DNA of 5,123 nucleotides. Origin: an uncultured Collinsella sp. (lineage in GTDB: Bacteria; Actinomycetota; Coriobacteriia; Coriobacteriales; Coriobacteriaceae). Within the stretch, counting starts at the first letter, position 1. Every line of letters starts with the position of its first letter. Location: the NCBI GenBank assembly GCA_900543615.1, contig UQSC01000123.1, forward strand, positions 1-5,123. The letters run 5' to 3'. Shown here one piece after another: positions 1-5,123 of this stretch. Both the position numbers and the translations under genes were made by a program. The notes under the pieces were generated by a model, which searched no databases, had not been told where the DNA came from, and worked only from the letters and a program-made list of their open reading frames with translations.

Positions 1-49
1 ACGAGATCAGCCTCGGTCTCGTGGGCTCGGAGATGTGTATAAGAGACAG
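1..49 (+). other. Illumina Nextera adapter and i7 index (sequencing artefact)
   Basis: This stretch is library adapter, not genome. Bases 1-7 (ACGAGAT) are the 3' end of the P7 flow-cell primer. Bases 8-15 (CAGCCTCG) occupy the 8-nt i7 index slot and match, from memory, the adapter-strand form of Nextera index N710. Bases 16-30 (GTCTCGTGGGCTCGG) are the Read 2 specific part, and 31-49 (AGATGTGTATAAGAGACAG) are the 19-bp Tn5 mosaic end. The order and spacing are exactly those of a tagmented library molecule, so genomic sequence starts at base 50. Translating through it gives the artefact peptide MCIRDS, and any gene called through this part is spurious. Confidence 0.98.
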
Positions 50-82
50 TACCAAAATAAACCTGTCCCTTTTTGGCAGGTT
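50..82 (-). terminator. Probable intrinsic terminator of rlmA
   Basis: Read on the minus strand, a hairpin begins one base after the rlmA stop codon. The arms AACCTG (82-77) and CAGGTT (65-60) pair perfectly. Two further C-G pairs (76-75 with 68-67) are possible around a single bulged A, closing an AAAAAG loop. The descending arm runs into a T-rich tail, TTTATTTTGG (61-52). Position, stem and tail fit a rho-independent terminator, though the U-tract is interrupted and the stem is modest. The loop and arm contain AAAAAGGGACA, which resembles the AAAAGGGACA of the repeat cluster near base 990, so this could also be a member of a dispersed repeat family reused as a terminator. The adapter junction lies immediately next to it. 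Confidence 0.5.
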
Positions 83-83
83 G

Positions 84-899
84 TTAGCTGTGGCGGTACT
101 CGGCGATGATGAAGTCGATGTCAGTCTGAAGGGTATCGAGGTTTGCCAGGCGCTCTTTGTCGGCGGGGCGCGTGCGGTAGTAGTACGGCGTCATCTGGAA
201 CACCGCCTCGATGTCCGCCTGGGTCTGAAGCGTAATATTCGCAGACACCCGCTGCGTTCCGACCAACTCGAGCTCGGTGGTCTTCGGCAGCTTCTCATCG
301 TTAAGGTACGGCGTGTCGTAGAGTACCTCCTTGAGCCCAAAGAGGTGACGAGCACCCGGCACCACGGTGTAGAGCGAACCCTCCGGCGCCAGCACGCGGG
401 CAAACTCGCGCTCGTTAAAGGGGGCAAAGAGCTCGGTCACCATATCGAAGGCGTCATCGGCCACGGGGATGTCCTTCATGTTGGCCACGAAGTAGGTCGC
501 ATCGCCGCGCTTGGCGGCCAGGCGCACCATCTCCTTGCCCAGGTCAAAACCGTAAGCATCTACGTCCGGCACCGCGCCCATGGCACTGGTGTAGTAGCCC
601 TCGCCGCAGCAAATGTCGAGCAAGGCCAGCGGCTTGTCCGACGTAGCCGCGCACCGCTGAGCTCGTTCGCGCACCAGCTCGACCATCGCATCGCGCAACG
701 GCGCATAGTAACCGCGGTTCAGAAAGTCGCGACGGCTACGTGCCTGCGACTTGGGATCGCCCATGGAGTCGCCGCTCTTGGACGAGCGCAGCAGATATAG
801 ATAGCCCTCGCGAGCACGGTCAAACCGGTGTCCGCCCGCGCATGCAGCACCGCGTTCGTCATCCACCAACGGTTCATGGCAAACGGGACACAACAACAT
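84..899 (-). CDS. rlmA: 23S rRNA (guanine-N1)-methyltransferase, RlmA family
   Basis: This 271-residue cytoplasmic enzyme is predicted to methylate N1 of a guanine in helix 35 of 23S rRNA (G745 for the Gram-negative RlmA-I type, G748 for the Gram-positive RlmA-II/TlrB type), using S-adenosylmethionine. The N-terminal zinc ribbon is intact: C4, C7, C20 and H24 in CPVC...CAGGH, followed by FDRAREGYLYLL, typical of the family. The SAM-binding motif I is LLDICCGEGYYT (93-104), with an acidic residue after the next strand (D119 in YGFDLG). The length matches the family. The start is well fixed: AAGGAG (910-905) lies 5 nt upstream of ATG and an in-frame TAA (911-909) lies just before it. A hairpin terminator follows the stop. 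Sequence alone does not decide between G745 and G748. RlmA-II enzymes can contribute to tylosin resistance, but nothing here shows that role. Confidence 0.93.
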   Translation of the reverse strand: MLLCPVCHEPLVDDERGAACAGGHRFDRAREGYLYLLRSSKSGDSMGDPKSQARSRRDFLNRGYYAPLRDAMVELVRERAQRCAATSDKPLALLDICCGEGYYTSAMGAVPDVDAYGFDLGKEMVRLAAKRGDATYFVANMKDIPVADDAFDMVTELFAPFNEREFARVLAPEGSLYTVVPGARHLFGLKEVLYDTPYLNDEKLPKTTELELVGTQRVSANITLQTQADIEAVFQMTPYYYRTRPADKERLANLDTLQTDIDFIIAEYRHS

Positions 900-934
900 G
901 GCAACTCCTTAGCGCGAACAACACAACACCCACC

Positions 935-963
935 ATTGTCGCACGCCTTCCCCACCTAGTCAT
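935..963 (-). promoter_or_regulatory. Candidate sigma70-like promoter for rlmA
   Basis: On the minus strand, ATGACT (963-958) and GACAAT (940-935) are separated by exactly 17 bp. Each matches the -35 or -10 consensus at 4 of 6 positions. The -10 box lies about 35 bp upstream of the rlmA start codon. The -35 box would fall in the left edge of the repeat cluster, so the repeat may supply part of the promoter. Box quality is low, and a different start site is quite possible. Confidence 0.25.
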
Positions 964-1079
964 TGGGGACGTTCTTAAACGACTAGTCAAAAGGGACACT
1001 CTTACGTCACATAGGGACACTCCTTTTGGTCGGTGCCAAAGAGTGTCCCCAACGACTAGTCGTTTAAGAACGTCCCCAA
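963..1079. repeat. Long perfect inverted repeat, 26-bp arms
   Basis: Bases 963-988 (starting TTGGGGACGTTC, ending GACTAGTC) are the exact reverse complement of 1054-1079. Inside lies a 4-by-4 mismatch (989-992 against 1050-1053), then a second perfect 11-bp pairing, GGGACACTCTT (993-1003) with AAGAGTGTCCC (1039-1049), leaving a 35-base loop. The whole can fold as one 37-pair hairpin or cruciform. A competing outer pairing joins 956-977 perfectly with 1086-1107 (22 bp), because the right side carries an extra tandem copy. No T-tract follows on either strand, so it is not a standard terminator. It could still attenuate, protect or insulate the flanking transcripts. Confidence 0.9.
1014..1049. 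repeat. Compact GGGACACTC hairpin inside the cluster
   Basis: GGGACACTC (1014-1022) pairs with GAGTGTCCC (1041-1049), and TTTGG (1025-1029) pairs with CCAAA (1036-1040). A 2-base bulge (1023-1024) separates the two stems, and the loop is TCGGTG. This gives 14 pairs in 36 bases and would fold more easily than the long outer hairpin. The upstream copy GGGACACTCTT (993-1003) can compete for the same right arm, with two extra matching bases. Confidence 0.75.
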
Positions 1080-1106
1080 CGACTATAAGAACGTCCCCAA
1101 TGACTA
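1065..1106 (+). repeat. Abutting 21-bp tandem direct repeat (two copies)
   Basis: Bases 1065-1085 and 1086-1106 are the same 21-mer (TAAGAACGTCCCCAA, then YGACTA), with a single C/T difference at its sixteenth base and no spacer. Compared with the full unit at 1054-1080, the second unit (1081-1101) reads GACTA directly into TAAGAACG and so lacks the 6 bases GTCGTT. A third GACTAGTCG starts at 1102 and then diverges. This looks like unit duplication by slippage or recombination followed by a small deletion. Confidence 0.85.
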
Positions 1107-1171
1107 GTCGATTAGGAGTATCATCGTCTGCGCAAATAAGCACGAAATAGCATGTTAGAGATTGAGAGCAC

Positions 1172-2554
1172 ATGGCTGACACCGTATCTAAGCACATTGA
1201 CATGACCACCGGCTCGCTGTGGCGCAATATTCCCCTGTTCGCCTTCCCCGTGGCCGCCACGAGCATCTTGGAGCAGCTGTCGAACCTCATCGCCACGGTC
1301 ATTATCGGTAACTTCTCGGGCGACCAGGGAACCCTCGCCATGGCGGCGGTCGGCTCCAATGTTCCGCTTACCAGTCTTATGCTCAACCTGTTTATTGGCA
1401 TGTCGCTTGGCTCCAACGTGGTCATCGCCAACGCCATCGGCCGCAACGATCAGAACATGGTCAAACGCGCCGTCCATACCTCGATTTTAATGGCGCTCGT
1501 GGGCTTCGTCGTCATCGCGCTGGGCGAGATCTTTGCCGAGCCCATGCTCGCCGCGCTCAACGTTCCCGCCGAAACCATGCCGCTCGCTTCGCTCTACCTT
1601 CGCGTCTTTTTGCTTAGCATGCCCTCGATCTTGCTCTACAACTTTGAGGCCGCGATCTTCCGCTCCGTCGGCATCACCCGCATGCCGCTGCAGGCGCTTG
1701 CCGTGTCCACCGTCCTCAACATTGGCCTGGACCTCATCTTTGTCCCCGTACTTCACTGGGGCGTCGCGGGCGTCGCCATCGCCACCGCCATCGCCTACAC
1801 CGTCAGCGCCGCTACGCTCTTTATCCGCCTGCTCAAGACCGACTCCGTCGTCCGCGTCACCCCACGCGACTTGGCTATCGACCCCGTCGCCCTCAAGCGC
1901 ATCGTCAAGATCGGCCTGCCCGCCGGCATCCAAAGCGCCGTCTTTGCCGTCGCCAACATCATCATCCAGTCTGCCATCAACAGCCTGGGCACCGAGGTCA
2001 TGGCGGCATCAAGCGCCGCCATGAGCCTAGAGTATGTGTGTTACAACCTGCTCAACAGCTTTAGCCAGGCTTGCACCACCTTTGTGGGACAAAACCACGG
2101 TGCCCGCCAAATCGACCGCTGTACCAAAACGCTCAAGGTCTGCCTGGTCGAAGGCGGTATCGTCGCGCTCACCACAATTATCGTTATTGTTGGCCTGGGG
2201 CGCGAGATCTTGTTGCTGTTCAACAGCGATCCCAACATCGTCTCGATCGGCTATATCCGCGTATGTTCGATCTTCCCGGCGTACGCCTTTAGCATGTTCT
2301 ACGAAAACATGTCGGGCTACCTGCGCGGCTTTGGTATCTCGCTCACGCCCGCCCTCATCACCATGATCTGCGTCTGCGGCATCCGCTTCTACTGGGTGTT
2401 CTGCGTGTTCCCGCACTTCCGCACCTTTGCGAACATCATGATGGTCTACCCCATCAGCCTGGGCACCACGGCGTTCTTTATGGTCGTAGCGGTATTGCTC
2501 TGCCACCCGGCACGCACCTATCGCGCCACCCAAGCCAAAGCGACAGCCCGCTAA
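1172..2554 (+). CDS. MATE family efflux transporter
   Basis: This 460-residue inner-membrane protein is predicted to export small cationic or drug-like molecules in exchange for Na+ or H+. The length and about twelve hydrophobic segments fit the MATE family (usually 440-480 residues). Two MatE repeats are visible, roughly 20-180 and 245-410. Typical pieces are the N-terminal PLFAFPVAATSILEQL (21-36), VIIGNFSG (43-50), GMSLGSNVVIANAIGRND (76-93), and at the start of the second half GLPAGIQSAVFAVANIIIQS (248-267) and TTFVGQNHGA (302-311). These recall the Firmicutes/Actinomycetota MATE branch rather than classical NorM; the substrate cannot be read from sequence. The start is the first ATG after an in-frame TGA (1163-1165). 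Its ribosome site is weak: only GAGAG, 3 nt upstream. The leader lies just downstream of the repeat cluster. A -10-like TATCAT (1119-1124) is present, without a good -35. Confidence 0.93.
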   Translation: MADTVSKHIDMTTGSLWRNIPLFAFPVAATSILEQLSNLIATVIIGNFSGDQGTLAMAAVGSNVPLTSLMLNLFIGMSLGSNVVIANAIGRNDQNMVKRAVHTSILMALVGFVVIALGEIFAEPMLAALNVPAETMPLASLYLRVFLLSMPSILLYNFEAAIFRSVGITRMPLQALAVSTVLNIGLDLIFVPVLHWGVAGVAIATAIAYTVSAATLFIRLLKTDSVVRVTPRDLAIDPVALKRIVKIGLPAGIQSAVFAVANIIIQSAINSLGTEVMAASSAAMSLEYVCYNLLNSFSQACTTFVGQNHGARQIDRCTKTLKVCLVEGGIVALTTIIVIVGLGREILLLFNSDPNIVSIGYIRVCSIFPAYAFSMFYENMSGYLRGFGISLTPALITMICVCGIRFYWVFCVFPHFRTFANIMMVYPISLGTTAFFMVVAVLLCHPARTYRATQAKATAR

Positions 2555-2581
2555 ACACCGCACTCAACGCCACGCCAGTCA

Positions 2582-3448
2582 TTAATTGACAATATGTGAG
2601 CTCATGTAGTCGATAAAGCGCCTCGTGGCGATAGGCATGGTGTCCCAACTGCGCCAGGCTGCCACTACGTCGCGCGAGGGGGCGTGCACGATGGGCCGCA
2701 CGCGAATATCGGCTCGCATGCCCTCAACGGTACGGCGATATAGCATGCTCACGCCTAGGCCCTCCTCCACCATCGCCATGATGGTGTAGTCGTCGGTCAC
2801 CTCACTCGTCACATACGGCGACAGGCCATGCGCAGCAAATGCATCGAGCACCAGGCTCTGTTCGCCCTCATCCAGCAGCACAAACGGCTCGGACGCCAGG
2901 TCGGCGAGTGTCACCTTTTCCTTTGCCGTCAGTGGATGCGCGGCCGGCAATAATGCTACCAACTCGTCGTGATAGACCACGCGCTTCTCGAGACCAGCGG
3001 TAAACCCGCGTGCCGTAAAGCAAAAGTCAACCACGCCATCGTGCACCCACTGGGCGTTGCGCGTGTAATCGCCCTGCTTGAGGGTAAAGTGCACGCCCGG
3101 ATGCAGGGCCCCAAAGTCGCGGATCACGCGCGGCAACACGGTTCGACTCACGTTGGTAAACGTCGCAATGCGAATATCGGTCGACGAAAGCCCCAGCAGC
3201 TCCTGGCGCTTGCCCTCGAGCTCGGCCTCGGCAGTCACGATCTGGCGCAGGTACGGCAGATATTGTTTACCGTCGCGCGTAAGCGTAACGCCCTGCTTTC
3301 CGCGCTCGATAAGCGTGGTACCCAGCTCGCGCTCGAGCGCTTTGACGGCCTGGCTCACCGCACTTTGCGTATAGCCCAGCTCGTCCGCCGCGCCCTTAAG
3401 ACTGCCGCGATCGACCACCATACAAACAATCTGATACCGCGATGTCAT
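2582..3448 (-). CDS. LysR-type transcriptional regulator
   Basis: This 288-residue DNA-binding protein carries an N-terminal winged helix-turn-helix (about residues 1-60). It reads GSLKGAADELGYTQSAVSQA (15-34) and continues VKALERELGTTLIERG, the family signature. A linker helix (about 60-90) leads to a periplasmic-binding-protein-like effector domain (about 90-285), including the DIRIATF entry strand (91-97) and the MVEEGLGVSMLY segment (226-237). The start is fixed by an in-frame TGA five codons upstream and by GGAGG (3457-3453), 4 nt before ATG. It is transcribed away from the EamA transporter across 158 bp and, by the usual LysR layout, probably controls that gene and itself. Its 3' end converges on the MATE gene with only 27 bp between the stop codons and no clear terminator there. 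The inducer is unknown. Confidence 0.94.
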   Translation of the reverse strand: MTSRYQIVCMVVDRGSLKGAADELGYTQSAVSQAVKALERELGTTLIERGKQGVTLTRDGKQYLPYLRQIVTAEAELEGKRQELLGLSSTDIRIATFTNVSRTVLPRVIRDFGALHPGVHFTLKQGDYTRNAQWVHDGVVDFCFTARGFTAGLEKRVVYHDELVALLPAAHPLTAKEKVTLADLASEPFVLLDEGEQSLVLDAFAAHGLSPYVTSEVTDDYTIMAMVEEGLGVSMLYRRTVEGMRADIRVRPIVHAPSRDVVAAWRSWDTMPIATRRFIDYMSSHIVN

Positions 3449-3606
3449 CGTGCCTCCACATCAATGCAGCCGTAAAACGTTTTGTCAGCGCTTTTCGCGC
3501 CTACTTTAGCATTTCTTAATCATACTGAAGATACATTCGCTTTACTACATCCACATCTGGGAGCAGAATCCTTTGTACGAAACCGTTCTGTAACAAAAGG
3601 AGTCCC
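3449..3606. promoter_or_regulatory. Shared LysR/EamA divergent control region
   Basis: The 158 bp between the divergent start codons must hold both promoters, and its middle is clearly AT-richer than the flanking genes. Candidate sites, all weak: the 10-base palindrome AAAACGTTTT (3474-3483), close to the LysR start and suited to autorepression; the interrupted dyad TTC-N11-GAA (3513-3529), of the general size of a LysR box; and a minus-strand -10-like TATGAT (3524-3519) overlapping that dyad. No convincing -35/-10 pair was found for the plus-strand gene. Strong ribosome sites flank the region (GGAGG for LysR, AAAAGGAG at 3595-3602 for the transporter). The regulatory role is inferred from gene layout; operator positions are guesses. 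Confidence 0.45.
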
Positions 3607-4509
3607 ATGGATCGCAAAAAAGCAATCGCGCTCTCATTTTCCGTTCCCGTCGCATGGGGCTTTTCGTACCCTCTCATGAAGATCGGCATGGACAGCATGA
3701 ACGCCACGAGCATCGTCGCGCTACGCTGTATCATCGCCTTTGTGGTCTGCCTGCTGCTCTTCCACAAGCGCGCGTTCCGCATCAACCGCGACCTTATGGT
3801 TCGCGCCGCCATCATCGGCGCCATCATGGCAACCGAGCTCACCTGCATGTGCCTGGGCTCCAGCCTCACCTCCGCCTCCACCGCCGGCTTTTTGCAGAGC
3901 CTGACGGTCGTGATCGTGCCGTTTGCCAACGCCGCCCTGCTGCGTCGCGCCCCCGAGCGCAAAGTGCTCGTCGGCACCGCCATCGTCACCTGCGGTATGT
4001 TGCTGCTCTCGGGCGCCGACTTTACCAGCCTGAATCCCGGCGCGATCATCATGCTGCTCTCGGCCTTTATCTATGCCAGCCACATTATCGTGGCCAAGCG
4101 CTTTGTCGAAGAAGTCGATCCGCTGTCCCTGGGCGTTTGGCAGCTGGGCTTTGGTGGCTTGTTCTCGGGCATCGCCGCATTCACCTTTGGCGGTTTCACA
4201 CTTCCCAGTACGCCCAGCGAGATCGTGGTCGTCGTCGCGCTCGCACTCATCTGCTCTGCCTACGGCTTTATCACCCAGACGCTCGTGCAGCCCCACGTAC
4301 CCGCCGAGACCACCGGCTTCGCCTTCTCGCTTGAGCCGGTCTGCTCCGCTGTCTTCTCGTTCTTCCTGGTCGGCGAGGTTCTGAGCCCCATCGCCTTCTT
4401 TGGCGCCGCCCTCATCCTCACCGGCGTCATGGTGGCAACCGTCGAGCTTCCGCGCCTCCGCGCACATGAACAGGCTCGCATGGCAGGAGCGCCCGAGCAC
4501 GTCTCGTAG
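3607..4509 (+). CDS. DMT superfamily transporter, EamA family
   Basis: This 300-residue inner-membrane protein is predicted to have ten membrane segments arranged as two EamA repeats (about 5-136 and 145-280), the standard length and design of the 10-TMS drug/metabolite exporters. Recognisable features are SFSVPVAWGFSYPLMKIGMD (10-29) at the first helix, and in the second repeat SLEPVCSAVFSFFLVGEVLS (241-260) followed by FFGAALILTGVMVAT, the family's EP-V and GE-L-P/G-ALIL-G pattern. The C-terminus is short, charged and cytoplasmic. AAAAGGAG lies 4 nt before ATG. The gene is divergent from a LysR gene, so export is probably induced by a metabolite that the regulator senses. Members move amino acids, metabolites or drugs; the substrate cannot be assigned. 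No confident terminator follows, and the gap to ung is 87 bp. Confidence 0.93.
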   Translation: MDRKKAIALSFSVPVAWGFSYPLMKIGMDSMNATSIVALRCIIAFVVCLLLFHKRAFRINRDLMVRAAIIGAIMATELTCMCLGSSLTSASTAGFLQSLTVVIVPFANAALLRRAPERKVLVGTAIVTCGMLLLSGADFTSLNPGAIIMLLSAFIYASHIIVAKRFVEEVDPLSLGVWQLGFGGLFSGIAAFTFGGFTLPSTPSEIVVVVALALICSAYGFITQTLVQPHVPAETTGFAFSLEPVCSAVFSFFLVGEVLSPIAFFGAALILTGVMVATVELPRLRAHEQARMAGAPEHVS

Positions 4510-4596
4510 ACCCCACTCTTCATACAGCCGTGGCATAAAGGTCTCCGGACGTCTTTACAATAGATACCGACAGAGCATCTGCCATAAAGGAGCCCC

Positions 4597-5123
4597 ATGG
4601 ACACCGCAACCCGCGACCGCAACATAGCAACTTGGTTGGGCGATGCGCCACAGCCGGTACGTGACACTACGAACCAACTGCTCGAGCGCATCGCCCTTTT
4701 GCGTGCCGAGCAGACTATCTACCCGGCACAAGACGACATCCTCAATGCCCTCGCCTACACGCCGGCCGACCAGGTCAAGGTTGTCATCTTGGGTCAGGAC
4801 CCCTATCACGGGCCCAACCAGGCCATGGGGCTGTCGTTCTCGGTCCCCGCGACGCAAACCAAGTTGCCGCCGAGTTTGCGCAACATCTACAAGGAACTCA
4901 ATGCCGATCTGGACTACCCCATTCCCGCCACGGGAGACCTAACCCCATGGGCACAGCAGGGCGTCCTGCTCCTCAACACCACGCTCACCGTGCGCGAGCA
5001 TGCCGCCAACTCGCACGCCAAACTGGGCTGGAGCACGCTCACCGACTACGTTATTGAACGCTGCTGCCAGCTGCCCCAACCGGTTGTCTTTTTGGCATGG
5101 GGCCGCTTTGCCCAGCAGATGGT
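4597..5123 (+). CDS. ung: Uracil-DNA glycosylase, family 1 (3' end beyond window)
   Basis: The frame stays open to the window edge: 175 codons plus 2 bases. The enzyme removes uracil from DNA at the first step of base excision repair. Active-site residues are in place: GQDPYHGPNQAMGLSFSV (66-83) holds the water-activating D68, Y70 and the uracil-stacking F81; PPSLRNIYKEL (91-101) follows; LLLNTTLTV (124-132) holds the uracil-reading N127. D68, F81 and N127 sit at the same spacing as E. coli D64, F77 and N123. The HPSPL-type loop with the last catalytic His should lie about 16 codons past the edge, and about 50 residues are missing compared with the 229-residue E. coli enzyme. The cut is a window effect, not a mutation. 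The start is fixed by AAAGGAG (4586-4592), 4 nt upstream, and an in-frame TAA (4585-4587). The 87-bp gap before it holds a -10-like TACAAT (4556-4561) without a good -35, so readthrough from the EamA gene is possible. Confidence 0.96.
   Translation, partial: MDTATRDRNIATWLGDAPQPVRDTTNQLLERIALLRAEQTIYPAQDDILNALAYTPADQVKVVILGQDPYHGPNQAMGLSFSVPATQTKLPPSLRNIYKELNADLDYPIPATGDLTPWAQQGVLLLNTTLTVREHAANSHAKLGWSTLTDYVIERCCQLPQPVVFLAWGRFAQQM

Larger units (their letters stand above)
956..1110. repeat. Composite intergenic repeat cluster (REP/MITE-like)
   Basis: Most of the gap between divergent rlmA and the MATE gene is built from copies of two motifs. The first is a roughly 27-bp unit with the core TTAAGAACGTCCCCAA and a GACTAGTC head. 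It occurs inverted at 956-988, directly at 1054-1080, shortened at 1081-1101, and as a diverged start at 1102-1114. The second is GGGACACTC, at 993 and 1014, with its complement GAGTGTCCC at 1041-1049. The eight-base palindrome GACTAGTC, holding the normally rare tetramer CTAG, appears three times (981, 1054, 1102). No reading frame in it looks like a protein. It resembles REP/BIME or MITE elements mobilised in trans. Dispersal through the genome cannot be shown from this window, and no transposase is present. Confidence 0.85.

Noticed and set aside
21..800. Long plus-strand open frame of 259 codons starting in the adapter
   Set aside because: It begins in adapter DNA (MGSEMCIRDS) and continues antisense to rlmA, whose protein is clearly recognisable; its product resembles nothing and is rich in Arg, His, Leu and Val.
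963..1079. Standard rho-independent terminator
   Set aside because: No T-tract follows the stem on either strand, and the element lies upstream of both flanking genes rather than after a gene end.
956..1110. CRISPR array
   Set aside because: The units abut or are inverted, there are no regular unique spacers, and no cas genes are present.
740..1446. Open frames running through the repeat cluster (740-1150 plus; 874-1446 minus)
   Set aside because: Their residues come from antisense rlmA or MATE sequence joined through the repeats (for example iterated RTSPTT-like strings). There is no domain and no fitting ribosome site.
1487..1933. Antisense frame in the MATE gene, and a similar 271-codon antisense frame in the EamA gene (3721-4536)
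   Set aside because: High-GC third-position bias keeps the opposite strand open. The products are Gly/Asp/His-rich and lack any membrane or domain pattern, while the sense frames match families well.
2555..2581. Bidirectional terminator between the convergent MATE and LysR genes
   Set aside because: No stable hairpin is visible in the 27-bp gap; ends may overlap or use Rho.
3482..3679. 65-codon plus-strand frame across the LysR/EamA gap
   Set aside because: It overlaps the EamA start in another frame, has no family resemblance and lacks a Shine-Dalgarno site; the EamA start has a strong one.
4536..4557. Imperfect inverted repeat TAAAGGT...GTCTTTA as a terminator of the EamA gene
   Set aside because: It has only five Watson-Crick pairs plus two G-U pairs, and no T-run after it; it also overlaps a -10-like TACAAT. 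Too weak to call.
4534..4590. Direct repeat CATAAAGG at 4534-4541 and 4583-4590
   Set aside because: It is only eight bases; the second copy overlaps the ung ribosome binding site, so chance similarity of two Shine-Dalgarno-like sites is enough.

Overview
The window is about 5.1 kb of GC-rich bacterial chromosome. It has short gaps, AGGAG-type ribosome binding sites and five protein genes in mixed orientation. Nothing in it points to a phage, plasmid or defence island. The best guess for the source is a Coriobacteriia member such as Collinsella (gut Actinomycetota). That guess rests on gene style and on remembered abundance of GGGAC/GTCCC-type intergenic repeats in that group; the window itself does not prove it.

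Layout. Bases 1-49 are not biological: they are the end of an Illumina P7 primer, an i7 index and the Nextera Read 2 transposase adapter, so the true sequence starts near base 50 and this is very probably a contig end. Next comes rlmA (899-84, minus), a zinc-ribbon 23S rRNA guanine-N1 methyltransferase, with a compact hairpin terminator just after its stop codon. The 272-bp gap between rlmA and the next gene (900-1171) is largely filled by a composite repeat (956-1110). It contains a perfect 26-bp inverted repeat, a nested GGGACACTC hairpin and an abutting 21-bp tandem duplication. A MATE-family efflux transporter (1172-2554, plus) follows. It converges on a LysR-type regulator (3448-2582, minus) with only 27 bp between them. 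The LysR gene is divergent from a DMT/EamA-family transporter (3607-4509, plus) across a 158-bp shared control region, the usual layout for a LysR regulator and its target. The window ends inside ung (4597 onward, plus), uracil-DNA glycosylase, which is cut by the window edge after 175 codons.

How the genes fit together. The LysR/EamA pair is the only likely regulatory unit. RlmA (rRNA modification) and Ung (base excision repair) are housekeeping genes, and the MATE pump is a stand-alone exporter of unknown substrate. The most interesting non-coding structure is the nested repeat at 956-1110. No new multi-gene system is visible.
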